Source: Microbacterium sp. C5A9 (GTDB lineage Bacteria > Actinomycetota > Actinomycetes > Actinomycetales > Microbacteriaceae). Taken from it: a stretch of DNA of 64,000 nt. This document shows positions 45,616 through 54,831 of this stretch, in pieces. Both the position numbers and the translations under genes were made by a program. The stretch is taken from positions 62,001-126,000 of the forward strand of contig NZ_JABXGD010000004.1 of the NCBI RefSeq assembly GCF_022627955.1. The letters are read 5' to 3'. The notes beneath the pieces were generated by a model. The model was not told the DNA's origin, ran no database searches, and saw only the letters and a list, made by a program, of their open reading frames with translations. Every line of letters begins with the position of its first letter. Positions within the stretch are counted from its first letter, which is position 1.

Positions 45616-47850
45616 TCACGCCTGCGAGCCGTCCGACTGCGGTCGTTCGACCACCGCCTGCGCTTCGGCCGCCGACGCGGCCGGAGCCGACGCGCCGACC
45701 GCGGCACCGATCTGAGCCGCGGTGGCGGCTTCTTCCGCCTCGCCGCTGACCATGACCGGGGTCGACCCGGTGAGCGCGTCCTCGGCGTCGATGTCGGTCG
45801 CCGCCTGCTCGAACTGTGACTGGTACAGACGCCAGTAGGCGCCCTGCGCAGCGATCAGCTCGTCGTGCGTGCCCTTCTCGACGATGTCGCCGTGCTCCAT
45901 CACGAGGATCAGGTCGGCGTCGCGGATCGTCGACAGGCGGTGCGCGATCACGAACGACGTGCGTCCCTGGCGAAGCGCCGCCATCGCGTTCTGCAGCAGC
46001 AGCTCGGTGCGGGTGTCGACAGCCGACGTCGCCTCGTCGAGGATCAGGATCGACGGCTGCGCCACGAACGCGCGGGCGATCGTGATCAGCTGACGCTCAC
46101 CGGCCGAGACATTCGACGCATCCTCGTCGAGCACGGTGTCATAGCCCTCCGGCAGCGCGTGCACGAACCGGTCGACGTACGTCGCCTTGGCGGCCTCGAG
46201 CACCTCTTCGTCGGACGCGGTCGAACGCCCGTAGCGGATGTTCTCGCGGATGCTGCCGGCGAAGAGCCACGGATCCTGCAGGACCATCCCGGTGCGCGAT
46301 CGGAGGTCATCGCGGGTGATCTCCGAGATGTCCTGCCCGTCGAGCGTGATGCGCCCGCCGCTGAGCTCGTAGAACCGCATGATGAGGTTCACGAGCGTGG
46401 TCTTGCCCGCGCCCGTCGGGCCGACGATCGCGACCGTCTGACCCGGCTCTACCCGGAACGAGAGATCGGTGATGAGCGGGCGCTCGGGCGTGTACGAGAA
46501 CTTCACGTTCTCGAACTCGATGACGCCCCGGCCCTGCACCAGCTCGGGAGCCTCGGCGTCGTCCGCCTCCTGCTCCTCGGAGTCGAGCAGCTCGAACACG
46601 CGCTCGGCCGATGCCGTGCCGGACTGCACGACGGCCGCCATCCCTCCGAGCTCCGACAGCGGCTGCGTGAACTGCTGCGAGTACTGGATGAAGGCCTGCA
46701 CGTCGCCGATGCGCAGCTGGCCGCTGGCGACCATGAGGCCGCCGAGCACGGCGATACCGACGTAGGTGAGGCTGCCGACGAAGGTCATCGCCGGCATGAT
46801 GATGCCCGAGAGGAACTGCGCCTTGAAGCTCGCCTGGAACAGCTCTTCGTTCTCGGCCTTGAACTTGTCGAGGGCGTCCTTCTCCCGGCCGAACACCTTG
46901 ACGAGAGCGTGGCCCGAGAAGGCCTCCTCGACGCGGGCGTTGAGGCGGCCGACCTTGCGCCACTGGATGCCGAACGCCTTCTGCGAGCGCGGTCCGATCA
47001 CGCCGAAGATGACGGCCATGAGCGGCAATGCCACGAGAGCGACGAGCGCGAGCTGCCACGAGATCGAGAACATCAGCACCAGCACGCCGACCACGGTCAG
47101 GACCGCCGTGAGCGCACCCGAGAGAGACTGCTGCATCGTCTGCGTGATGTTGTCGATGTCGTTGGTGACGCGCGAGATCAGATCACCGCGCTGCACCTTG
47201 TCGAAGTACGACAGCGGCAGGCGGTTGATCTTCGCCTCCACCCGCTCACGCAGGCGCCACATGGTGCGCACCATGATGACGTTGATGACGTACCCCTGGA
47301 CCCAGCTGAGGAACGCCGCCACCACGTAGATCGCGAGCACGGCGGCGATGATCCACCGCAGGGCGTCGAAGTCGATGCCCGCACCGACCTGGAAGTCGTG
47401 CAGCGCGGCGACCTGATTCGCGAAGTCGTCCTGACCGGCGGAGCGCAGCTGCTCGACCACCGTGTCCTGGGGCGTGCCGACGGGGAATCCGGGGAAGTCT
47501 CCCTGCGCCTGAGCGAGCTGGTTGGAGATGAAGCCGGTGTAGATCAGGTTGGTGGCCTCGGCCAGCACCTTCGGCGCAGCCACGGTCAGCACGACGCCGA
47601 TGGCACCCATGATCGACACGAAGATGAACCATGCCGCCGAGGGCCTCAGCAGCCCGATCATGCGCGAGAAGCTCTTGCCGAAGTTGTCGGCCTTGCCCGG
47701 CGCCACGCTGTCCCAGCCGCCGCCGTTCTGACGCGCCTGCTCGGCCAGCTCGGCCTCGTACTTCTCCTCTTCGGTCATCTCGGTCTCGACGGTCGCCGCC
47801 GGAGCGGTCCCCCGCTGACGACGGTTCTTCGGAGCGTTCTGCTCGCTCAT
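45616..47850 (-). CDS. ABC exporter half-transporter (catalytically competent Walker B)
   Basis: Fused membrane/ATPase protein of 744 residues. An N-terminal charged region precedes six transmembrane helices (about 70-420) and an ABC domain with GPTGAGKTT, a degenerate signature (VSAGERQ) and a canonical ILILDEATSAVD. The last 90 residues form an Ala-rich disordered tail. It overlaps its partner by 4 bases. In heterodimeric exporters of the TM287/288 type the half with the canonical catalytic Glu has a degenerate signature, as here. Lipid or drug export is likely. Confidence 0.92.
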   Translation of the reverse strand: MSEQNAPKNRRQRGTAPAATVETEMTEEEKYEAELAEQARQNGGGWDSVAPGKADNFGKSFSRMIGLLRPSAAWFIFVSIMGAIGVVLTVAAPKVLAEATNLIYTGFISNQLAQAQGDFPGFPVGTPQDTVVEQLRSAGQDDFANQVAALHDFQVGAGIDFDALRWIIAAVLAIYVVAAFLSWVQGYVINVIMVRTMWRLRERVEAKINRLPLSYFDKVQRGDLISRVTNDIDNITQTMQQSLSGALTAVLTVVGVLVLMFSISWQLALVALVALPLMAVIFGVIGPRSQKAFGIQWRKVGRLNARVEEAFSGHALVKVFGREKDALDKFKAENEELFQASFKAQFLSGIIMPAMTFVGSLTYVGIAVLGGLMVASGQLRIGDVQAFIQYSQQFTQPLSELGGMAAVVQSGTASAERVFELLDSEEQEADDAEAPELVQGRGVIEFENVKFSYTPERPLITDLSFRVEPGQTVAIVGPTGAGKTTLVNLIMRFYELSGGRITLDGQDISEITRDDLRSRTGMVLQDPWLFAGSIRENIRYGRSTASDEEVLEAAKATYVDRFVHALPEGYDTVLDEDASNVSAGERQLITIARAFVAQPSILILDEATSAVDTRTELLLQNAMAALRQGRTSFVIAHRLSTIRDADLILVMEHGDIVEKGTHDELIAAQGAYWRLYQSQFEQAATDIDAEDALTGSTPVMVSGEAEEAATAAQIGAAVGASAPAASAAEAQAVVERPQSDGSQA

Positions 47851-49574
47851 GCGTCCACCCCCAGCTGCGACTCGACGATCTCACGGTAGGTGTCGCTCGT
47901 CGTCAGCAGTTCTTCGTGCGTGCCGACGCCGACCATGGTCCCGCCGTCGAGGACGACGATGCGGTCGGCATCCGTGATGGTCGAGATGCGCTGGGCGACC
48001 ACGATCTTCGTGACGTGCGGAAGCTCGCGCCACAGCGCCTGTCGCAGACGGGCGTCGGTGGTGAGGTCGAGTGCCGAGAACGAGTCGTCGAAGACGAGGA
48101 TCTGCGGCTGGCGCACGATCGCGCGGGCGATCGCGAGGCGCTGCCGCTGACCGCCGGACACGTTCGTGCCGCCCTGCGCGATGCGGGATTCGAGTCCGTC
48201 CGGCATCTCCTCGACGAAGTCGCGCCCCTGCGCGATCTCCAGGGCGTGCCACAGGTCGTCGTCGGTCGCGTCTTCCCGGCCGTAACGGAGGTTCGAGGCC
48301 ACCGTGCCCGTGAAGAGGAACGGACGCTGCGGGACGAGGCCGATCGACGCCCACAGCGACTCGACATCGGCCTCGCGGACATCCGTGCCGCCGACGAAGA
48401 CGGCGCCGCCGGACACGTCGAACAGACGCGGGATGAGCGAGACGAGTGTGGTCTTGCCCGCACCCGTGGAGCCCACGATCGCCACCGTCTCCCCCGGCTG
48501 GGCGCCGAAGCTGATGCCCGACAGCACCGGTGAGTCCGCACCGGGGTAGGTGAACTCGACATCGTCGAACGCCACCGCACCGGGCGTCGCGAACTCGGTC
48601 ACGCCGTGCTCGGGCCGGGTCATGCTCGAGCGGGTGTCGAGCACCTCGCCGATGCGCTCGGCCGAGACCGCGGCGCGCGGGATCATGATCGCCATGAAGC
48701 TCGCCATGATGACGCCGCCCATGATCTGACCGATGTACTGCATGAAGGCGAAGATGGTGCCCACCTGGGCGGTGCCCGCGTTCACCTCGATGCCGCCGAA
48801 CCAGATGACGGCGACCACGGTGACGTTGAGGATGAGCATGAACAGCGGGAAGAGCAGGACGAAGAGCGAGCCGACCTTGCGACCGACGTCCATGATGTCG
48901 GTGTTCGCCTCGCGGAACCGCTCTTCTTCGACGCGCTCGCGCACGAAGGCGCGCACGACGCGCACGCCGGTGAGCTGTTCGCGCATGACCCGGTTCACCG
49001 CGTCGAGCTTGCCCTGGTAGCTGCGGAACAGCGGCACCATGCGGCTGACCACGAGACCGGCCACGATGAGCAGCAGCGGGACGGAGACCGCGATGAGCCA
49101 GCTCAGGCCCACGTTGGTCTGGATGGCGAAGATGATGCCGCCGATCGCGAGCAGCGGCGCGGTGACGAGCATCGTCGCACCCATCATCGCCAGCATCTGC
49201 ACCTGCTGCACGTCGTTCGTGTTGCGGGTGATCAGGGATCCGGCGCCGAACTGCGACACCTCTCGCTCGGAGAATCCGCTCACCTTGCCGAAGACGTCGG
49301 AGCGGATGTCGCGCCCCGCGCCCATCGCGGCACGCGCCGCGAAGTAGGTGGCGATGATCGAGGCGATGATCTGGCCGAGCGACACGGCGAGCATGAACAG
49401 ACCGGTACGCCAGATGTATCCGGTGTCGGACATCGCGACGCCCTTGTTGATGATGTCTTCGTTGAGACGGGGCAGGTAGAGGGTCGCGAGAGCGCTGGCG
49501 AACTGGAAGACCAGCACGATCAGTAGCAGCCACTTATAGCGGGACAGATAGCGGACGAGTATTTTTCCCAGCAC
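47847..49574 (-). CDS. ABC exporter half-transporter (degenerate Walker B)
   Basis: Partner of the downstream half-transporter: six transmembrane helices and an ABC domain with GSTGAGKTT, a canonical SGGQRQRLAIARA signature and ILVFDDSFSALD, in which Asp replaces the catalytic Glu. The two halves are therefore complementary. The GTG at 49574 gives 575 residues beginning LGKILVRYLSRYK, like relatives; an ATG at 49646 adds 24 unconserved residues. Its stop overlaps the partner start (ATGA). It is divergent from a membrane protein-GntR pair. Confidence 0.9.
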   Translation of the reverse strand: MLGKILVRYLSRYKWLLLIVLVFQFASALATLYLPRLNEDIINKGVAMSDTGYIWRTGLFMLAVSLGQIIASIIATYFAARAAMGAGRDIRSDVFGKVSGFSEREVSQFGAGSLITRNTNDVQQVQMLAMMGATMLVTAPLLAIGGIIFAIQTNVGLSWLIAVSVPLLLIVAGLVVSRMVPLFRSYQGKLDAVNRVMREQLTGVRVVRAFVRERVEEERFREANTDIMDVGRKVGSLFVLLFPLFMLILNVTVVAVIWFGGIEVNAGTAQVGTIFAFMQYIGQIMGGVIMASFMAIMIPRAAVSAERIGEVLDTRSSMTRPEHGVTEFATPGAVAFDDVEFTYPGADSPVLSGISFGAQPGETVAIVGSTGAGKTTLVSLIPRLFDVSGGAVFVGGTDVREADVESLWASIGLVPQRPFLFTGTVASNLRYGREDATDDDLWHALEIAQGRDFVEEMPDGLESRIAQGGTNVSGGQRQRLAIARAIVRQPQILVFDDSFSALDLTTDARLRQALWRELPHVTKIVVAQRISTITDADRIVVLDGGTMVGVGTHEELLTTSDTYREIVESQLGVDA

Positions 49575-49746
49575 AGGCGGACTTTCTAGGAAGGATGAAG
49601 TGGCGGATCCCTCGGCGGGCGAGTGCGGGCCGATGTTCGCGCACATGTAAGGGTGCCACGAACCACCGACTTTCGGATCCCCCTGTGGGTGGACCTTCGC
49701 TCACAGCGAACCGTTACGCGGCGTGATCGGCACTTTCTGTACTCGG

Positions 49747-49821
49747 TCGACCTGTAGGTCGAGACGGGTCCGAATCTTGTACCGCCAGTCAGATACAACT
49801 TGTGATAGACAGTAGGTACAA
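49747..49821. promoter_or_regulatory. Inverted repeats in the divergent promoter region of the ABC exporter and membrane protein
   Basis: TCGACCTGTAGGTCGA (49747-49762) is a near-perfect palindrome. TTGTACC (49777-49783) and GGTACAA (49815-49821) form a spaced inverted repeat, with TACAACTTGTGA between them. They occupy the 271-bp gap between the divergent genes. YtrA-type GntR proteins bind comparable repeats, and one is encoded by the second gene of the plus-strand pair. Confidence 0.5.
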
Positions 49822-49845
49822 ACTCTGACACGGGGGTCGAAGATC

Positions 49846-50892
49846 ATGGACAGACTGATCGCTCTGCTCTCCGCCCAGCCGGCGGAGATCCTTCTGGCGC
49901 TGCTGTCGCAGCCGCTGTTCTCACTGGCGGTCGCCGCGCTCGTCGCGATCGTCTGGCGGCTCGCCTCGCGCCGGAGCGCGGCAGGCGGGTCCGACCTGCC
50001 GACGACGGCTCTCGATGAGACGGTCCGTGCGCGCTACCGACCCGAGATGATCGCCGTACGTGTCGGCGCGATCGCGGTCGTCGTCAGCCTCGTGCTCGAG
50101 AACCTCACGGCCACCCTGACGCCGCCCGACAGCGACGCGGTCTCGTGGTGGCGGTACGCCACTCCCCTCCTCGCCGGCGCCGTCTCGCTCCTCGCACTCG
50201 TGTGTCTGGTCGCGCTCCGCGGCTCGTCCGCACCGCGGCGACCGGTGCCGCTGGCCGGCCGCCGCACCTGGGCGACCTTCGGCACCCGCGCCGACCTCAC
50301 CGGCGCCGGGCTCGCCGCGCTCGCCCTCACGCTGACCGCGATCGCGGCGGGGCTCGCCTCCTCTCCCGACCCCCGAGGGCGCTACGTCTGGCTCGAGGTC
50401 CCGATCCAGAACGCGTCCGTCGATCCCCTCCGCCCCTGGTTCTTCGGCTGGGCGTACGGAGTCCCGGTCCTGATCAGCCTCGCGGCGCTGCTGGTCGTCG
50501 GGGTCGCCACGCTGCACTGCAGCGCTGCACGTCCCTTCATCGCCCCCGAGACCCTTCGCGTCGAGCGGAACCAGCGATCGACGGTGGCATCCGGCATCCT
50601 GCGCATCGCGACCGGGGCGACGATGCTCTCGCTGGCCGCCGCGTGGCGGTTCATCGCCGAATCGGGCACGACGACCGCTCTGTCGATCGAGGGAGACGGA
50701 ACCTACGAGGTCGCCTGGCGGTACGCGGAGTTCGCCACCGCCGCGGGGTGGGGCGCCCCCGCCATCGAGGTCTGCGCGTTCCTGCTCCTCTTCTTCGCGA
50801 CCGGCATCCGGACCACCCGTCGGCGCTCGGCCCCGCTCGCACAGCAGGATGCCGAGGATCCGCTCCTGTCACTCACGGAGAGCGAGCGATGA
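49846..50892 (+). CDS. Multi-pass membrane protein of unknown function
   Basis: Protein of 348 residues with about seven predicted transmembrane segments (first near 20-40, LFSLAVAALVAIVW; last near 305-325). I do not recognise a family. Its stop overlaps the start of a YtrA-type GntR regulator (ATGA). Membrane proteins paired with such regulators often sense or relieve cell-envelope stress, which is only an inference. It is divergent from the ABC exporter. Confidence 0.7.
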   Translation: MDRLIALLSAQPAEILLALLSQPLFSLAVAALVAIVWRLASRRSAAGGSDLPTTALDETVRARYRPEMIAVRVGAIAVVVSLVLENLTATLTPPDSDAVSWWRYATPLLAGAVSLLALVCLVALRGSSAPRRPVPLAGRRTWATFGTRADLTGAGLAALALTLTAIAAGLASSPDPRGRYVWLEVPIQNASVDPLRPWFFGWAYGVPVLISLAALLVVGVATLHCSAARPFIAPETLRVERNQRSTVASGILRIATGATMLSLAAAWRFIAESGTTTALSIEGDGTYEVAWRYAEFATAAGWGAPAIEVCAFLLLFFATGIRTTRRRSAPLAQQDAEDPLLSLTESER

Positions 50893-51305
50893 CCGCCCAC
50901 CCCGACCGGACCACGGCCTCGGCCGTGACCCCGAACCCCGCCGAGGAGTCCAGCCCGGCCATCGACATCTACCGGCAGTTCCGCGGCCTCATCGTGTCCG
51001 GCCAGCTGGGGGCAGGCGAACGGCTCCCGACCGTGCGCCAGACCGCGTCCGACCTCGGGGTCGCCGCGGGGACCGCTGCCCGCGCCTACCGGCTGCTGGA
51101 ACGCGATGGCCTGGTCGTGACCCGCACGGCGGCGGGCACCCGCGTCTCGGACTCGGCGGGCGTCGTGCCGCACGCCGTCATCCGCCAGATCAGGGACCTC
51201 GTGGCCGCCGCGGAGGACTCCGGCAGCGCGATCGAGGACGTGATCGACGTCCTGCGCGTCGTCGCACGGTCGTCGAGCGGCACTCCGGAGGCCGAGACGC
51301 GCTGA
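50889..51305 (+). CDS. GntR-family regulator, YtrA subfamily
   Basis: Short regulator of 138 residues: a winged helix-turn-helix (IYRQFRGLIVSGQLGAGERLPTVRQTASDLGVAAGTAARAYRLLERDGLV, about 27-77) and a small C-terminal helical tail for dimerisation, the YtrA layout. It overlaps the preceding membrane protein gene by 4 bases. Probable targets are its own operon and perhaps the divergent ABC exporter. Confidence 0.9.
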   Translation: MTAHPDRTTASAVTPNPAEESSPAIDIYRQFRGLIVSGQLGAGERLPTVRQTASDLGVAAGTAARAYRLLERDGLVVTRTAAGTRVSDSAGVVPHAVIRQIRDLVAAAEDSGSAIEDVIDVLRVVARSSSGTPEAETR

Positions 51306-51318
51306 CGCGTCCGCCGCC

Positions 51319-52380
51319 TCAGAACAGCGGATGCTCCGGCACGAAGCCGCGCGCCGCGGCGCCCGCATCCGGAGCGAGGTCGGCGAGGGTCCGCGGGTCC
51401 CACTGCGGATTCCGATCCTTGTCGACGAGCTGCGCGCGGATGCCCTCGACGAGGTCGGGGTGCTGCGTCACGAACCACATGACCCGGCGATACTCCCCTT
51501 CGAGCGCTGCACGCAGCCCCGACATGCCGCGGGCCTCGCGCACGGCGTCGAGCGTGACGGCGAGGCCGGTCGGCCCGAGGCTCTCGAGCAGGTCGGCGGT
51601 CGCGCCGGCATCCGGCTCATCCCGCCTGCGCAGACGCTCGACGATCTCGACCACCGTCGCCGCCGAGAACGCCTCATCGATCCACTCCCGCGACGCGGGG
51701 AGGGTCGAGGGATCCGGTGTCTCGTCGAAGAGCAGGACGATCTCGGCGGGCCCCGTCGGATCCGCGCGATAGGCGAGCGCCTCCCGCAGCGCCTCGAGGC
51801 GGTCCGAGGGCACGACGTGGTCGGCGAAGCCTGCGAGCACCGCGTCGGCGCCGTTCATGGTTCCACCGGTGAGTCCGAAGTACTCCCCGAGCCGACCGGG
51901 CGCACGACCGAGCAGCCAGGTGCCTCCGACATCCGGCGTGAAGCCGATGCGCGTCTCGGGCATCGCCAGCTTCGAGCGCTCGGTGACGATGCGGATGGCC
52001 GCGTGGCCCGAGAGCCCGATGCCGCCGCCCATGGTGATGCCGTCGGCGATCGAGACGATCGGCTTGGGATACTCCGCGATCATCGCGTTCAGCGCGTACT
52101 CGGCACGGAAGAACTCCGCGGTCTCGTCGGCGCGCCCCGCCGTGATCTGCGCGTGCAGGGCACGGACGTCGCCGCCGGCGCACATGCCGCGCTCGCCCTC
52201 GCCGTCGATGAGCACGATCTGCACGTCGCTGTCGGACCGCCAGCGATCGAGCGCCTCGGCGAGCAGGCGGATCATGTCGATGTCGAGTGCGTTGATCGCC
52301 TCCGGGCGGTTCAGCGTGAGCCGGCCGAGCGCCCCTTCTGTGCGGACGAGGACGCGGGGCGAGTCGGTGGTGTCGGTCAC
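51319..52380 (-). CDS. 3-hydroxyisobutyryl-CoA hydrolase-like enoyl-CoA hydratase family protein
   Basis: Crotonase-fold enzyme of 353 residues, longer than ordinary enoyl-CoA hydratases and matching HIBCH. The oxyanion-hole segments MCAGGDVRAL and GGIGLSGHA are present, followed by MPETRIGFTPDVGG. The C-terminal EGIRAQLVDKDRNPQWDP is the HIBCH signature. It would release 3-hydroxyisobutyrate from its CoA ester in valine breakdown. The GTG start is at 52380. No other valine-catabolic genes are adjacent. Confidence 0.87.
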   Translation of the reverse strand: MTDTTDSPRVLVRTEGALGRLTLNRPEAINALDIDMIRLLAEALDRWRSDSDVQIVLIDGEGERGMCAGGDVRALHAQITAGRADETAEFFRAEYALNAMIAEYPKPIVSIADGITMGGGIGLSGHAAIRIVTERSKLAMPETRIGFTPDVGGTWLLGRAPGRLGEYFGLTGGTMNGADAVLAGFADHVVPSDRLEALREALAYRADPTGPAEIVLLFDETPDPSTLPASREWIDEAFSAATVVEIVERLRRRDEPDAGATADLLESLGPTGLAVTLDAVREARGMSGLRAALEGEYRRVMWFVTQHPDLVEGIRAQLVDKDRNPQWDPRTLADLAPDAGAAARGFVPEHPLF

Positions 52381-52502
52381 GCGTGCCAGGCTACCCGCTC
52401 GATCCGGTCTTGCAGAGGACCCGAATAGTGAGGTAAATGCGCGATCCGACCGCTTTTCCGGCAGGATAGACGGAACTGCCCATTTTCAAGGAGAGGTCGC
52501 GC

Positions 52503-54155
52503 ATGCCCGACGGACAGGTGCTCGAGTTCACGCGCGTGACGAAACGCTTCAACGAGGTGACGGCGGTCTCCGACTTCTCCGCGCGGATCGAGCCCGGGGC
52601 GGTCACCGCGTTCCTCGGCCCCAACGGCGCAGGAAAGACCACGAGCCTGCGCATCCTGCTCGGCCAGGTGCGTGCGACGAGCGGTACGGCCACGATCGGC
52701 GGGGTCGCCTATTCGGAGCTGCGGAACCCGCTGCGCACCATCGGCTCCGTGCTCGAGGAGACCGTGTACCGCCCGCGCCGCTCGGCAGCACGCCAGCTGA
52801 CCATCGCGGCCAAGGCCAACGGCATCCCGCTCTCCCGCGTCGACGAGGTGCTGTCTCTCGTCGGCCTCGAGAACGAGGCGGACGGCCGCATCGGCAGCTT
52901 CTCCCTCGGCATGCGGCAGCGGCTCAGCGTCGCCCACGCACTTCTCGGAGACCCGGGTGCGCTCGTCTTCGACGAGCCCGCCAACGGCCTCGACCCGGAG
53001 GGCATCCGCTGGATGCGTCTTCTCATGCGTCGACTCGCCGACGAAGGACGCACGGTCCTGGTCTCCTCCCACGTGCTGAGCGAGATCGAACAGGTCGCCG
53101 ACAACGTCCTCGTGCTCTCGCGTGGGCAGCTGATGCTGTCCAGCGGCATCGAGACGCTGGCCGACCCGTCATCCGGCGCCGTCGTCGTCGACGCCGCCGA
53201 TCGCGCCGCTCTCACGGCCGCCCTGTCGGCCGCGGGTTTCGAGGTCGAAGTCCTCCGCTCCGGCCTCACGGTGCGCGGCGGCGACGCCGGCACGGTCGGC
53301 GCGATCGCCGCAGACGCGGGCATCGCCCTGACCACGCTCGTGCAGCGCGGACCCACACTCGAGGACATCTTCATCGAACTCGTCCGCGGCGGGAAGCACG
53401 TGCCTCGCGCGATCGCCACCACGGCAGCCGTCGTTCCGCCCGTCATGGCTGAGAGCGACGCCGAGAGCACGACTGCTGACGTGGACGCCCCCGACGCGGA
53501 GGGCGAGAGCCCGGAGTCTGCGGAGTCTGCGGAGTCTGCGGGTGAGGGTTCTGAGACGGAAGGCTCTGAGGGCGAAGACGCGGTAGCCGAGGGCGCTGCT
53601 CCGGCTCCCGAGGACGAGGTGATCGCCGAGGCCGACGGCGCCGAGGCCCCTGCCGCTGGCGGAGCCGTCGATGTCGGCGCCGATGCATCAGCCGCTCAGC
53701 CGTCGTTCGATGACATCCTGTTCGGCACGGGGGCGGAGCGGACCGTCTCGGAGGAGGCTCCCGAGTCCGGCACCGCGGGCGCCGACGCACACGCAGGTCT
53801 CGACGTCTTCTCCGGCCTGCGCGAAGGCGACGTCACGGATGAAGCGGCAACGCCTCGTGCCGAAGACGAAGCGGCTGAGGACGAAGCTCGCGACGAGGGC
53901 TCTGCGGACGACGGCTCTAGCGACGACGGCTCTGGCGACGAGGGCGACGATCCGCGATCCGCGGCCGTCAGCTCGATGCTGGCCGCGGCGGCGCGCGCCT
54001 ACTACGAGGACGAGCCGAAGCAATACCCGTACGGCGAGTCGGAGTCGCACGACACCTCCGGCGCAGAGGCGCCTGCCGAGAGCCACGAGGGCGAGCCGCA
54101 GGAGAGCGCAAGCGACGAGGGCGAGCACCGCGAAGGCGAGCACCGCGACAGCTGA
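52503..54155 (+). CDS. ABC transporter ATP-binding protein with long acidic C-terminal tail
   Basis: Protein of 550 residues. The first 300 are a standard ABC ATPase of the CcmA/antibiotic-export type: GPNGAGKTT (about 40-48), signature FSLGMRQRL (Met replaces the second Gly), LVFDEPANGLDPEG and a late His in SSHVLSEIEQ. The remaining 250 or so residues are Glu/Asp/Ala/Ser-rich, with ESAESAES, DDGSSDDGSGDEGDD and a His/Glu end, and have no predicted fold. AAGGAGAGG precedes the ATG. No permease gene adjoins it on either side, which is unusual for this ATPase type. Confidence 0.82.
   Translation: MPDGQVLEFTRVTKRFNEVTAVSDFSARIEPGAVTAFLGPNGAGKTTSLRILLGQVRATSGTATIGGVAYSELRNPLRTIGSVLEETVYRPRRSAARQLTIAAKANGIPLSRVDEVLSLVGLENEADGRIGSFSLGMRQRLSVAHALLGDPGALVFDEPANGLDPEGIRWMRLLMRRLADEGRTVLVSSHVLSEIEQVADNVLVLSRGQLMLSSGIETLADPSSGAVVVDAADRAALTAALSAAGFEVEVLRSGLTVRGGDAGTVGAIAADAGIALTTLVQRGPTLEDIFIELVRGGKHVPRAIATTAAVVPPVMAESDAESTTADVDAPDAEGESPESAESAESAGEGSETEGSEGEDAVAEGAAPAPEDEVIAEADGAEAPAAGGAVDVGADASAAQPSFDDILFGTGAERTVSEEAPESGTAGADAHAGLDVFSGLREGDVTDEAATPRAEDEAAEDEARDEGSADDGSSDDGSGDEGDDPRSAAVSSMLAAAARAYYEDEPKQYPYGESESHDTSGAEAPAESHEGEPQESASDEGEHREGEHRDS
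53512..53538 (+). repeat. Three tandem 9-bp repeats in the acidic tail coding region
   Basis: CGGAGTCTG occurs three times in a row (53512, 53521, 53530), encoding repeated ES-A units at the start of the acidic tail. It indicates expansion of the tail by replication slippage. Confidence 0.85.
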
Positions 54156-54176
54156 GCCGCTCCCGCCCTCTACGAA

Positions 54177-54211
54177 AATGCCCTCCGCGCCGACAGGCGG
54201 CGGAGGGCATT
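54177..54211. terminator. Hairpin terminator
   Basis: AATGCCCTCCGC (54177-54188) pairs with GCGGAGGGCATT (54200-54211), a 12-bp perfect stem whose loop can add GCC/GGC pairing. It lies between the convergent ABC ATPase gene and the small gene at 54237. Confidence 0.8.
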
Positions 54212-54236
54212 CGCGTATCCGGAGCTGCAGCGGCGA

Positions 54237-54686
54237 TCAGGCCGGTCGCGGTCGGATGACGGGGCGTCGGCGTCCCTTCGACGTCGATGTGGGCGCGGTG
54301 GCGACGATCTCCTCGACGTCTGCGGGCTCATGCGAGACATCGAGTCGCAGGGCCTGCGTCAGAGCGAGCCCGTGACGCGTCGTCAGGATCAGGCGACGGT
54401 ACTGCTCGTCGCCGTCCAGGTCGATGACGACGCTCGGGCGCCGTCGACGGATCAGCACGAAGTCGACGCTGCCCGCCGCCTTCCAGGTGCCCGATGCGAG
54501 CACACCGGGGATGTGCGTGCCAGGGTTCGGCACGCCCCGCAGCCAGGTCCATGCGTCATCGATGAGCTGCACCTTGGTGATGGTGTCGCGCGCGATGCGC
54601 AGATTGTCTCGGTGGAAGCTCGCCGCTCGCTCGATCGGCGAGAGCACGACCTCGAGTTGCGTCTGGTCCAGCAGCAACGTCACCAT
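54237..54686 (-). CDS. Small conserved protein, possible PH-like fold, function unknown
   Basis: Protein of 149 residues without signal or membrane segment. Alternating short strands (LEVVLSPIERAASFHRDNLRIARDTITKVQLID, SVDFVLIRRRRPSVVIDLDGDEQYRRLILT) suggest a bacterial PH-like domain; the end is basic. Proteins of this type are common in Microbacteriaceae. It is a single-gene unit convergent with the ABC ATPase and divergent from the HNH gene. No specific function is known to me. Confidence 0.7.
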   Translation of the reverse strand: MVTLLLDQTQLEVVLSPIERAASFHRDNLRIARDTITKVQLIDDAWTWLRGVPNPGTHIPGVLASGTWKAAGSVDFVLIRRRRPSVVIDLDGDEQYRRLILTTRHGLALTQALRLDVSHEPADVEEIVATAPTSTSKGRRRPVIRPRPA

Positions 54687-54804
54687 GCGTCAAGTCTGCC
54701 AGCGAGGCCCTGCGAGTTGTCTGCTTCTTGCTCACAGGACGGCAACGATCCATTGTCTGTTCTCTCCATCGCGCTTCTCCTATTCCGATGTTCCGCTCGG
54801 CTAT

Positions 54805-54820
54805 TCGAACAAATGTACTA
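54805..54820 (+). promoter_or_regulatory. Degenerate SOS (LexA) box upstream of the HNH gene
   Basis: TCGAACAAATGTACTA has a perfect left half-site (TCGAAC) of the actinobacterial LexA consensus TCGAAC-N4-GTTCGA and matches the right half in 4 of 6 positions. It ends 11 bp before the ATG of the nuclease gene. This would make the gene DNA-damage inducible, a relation seen for some DUF222-HNH genes. Confidence 0.45.
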
Positions 54821-54831
54821 GACTCGGACAC

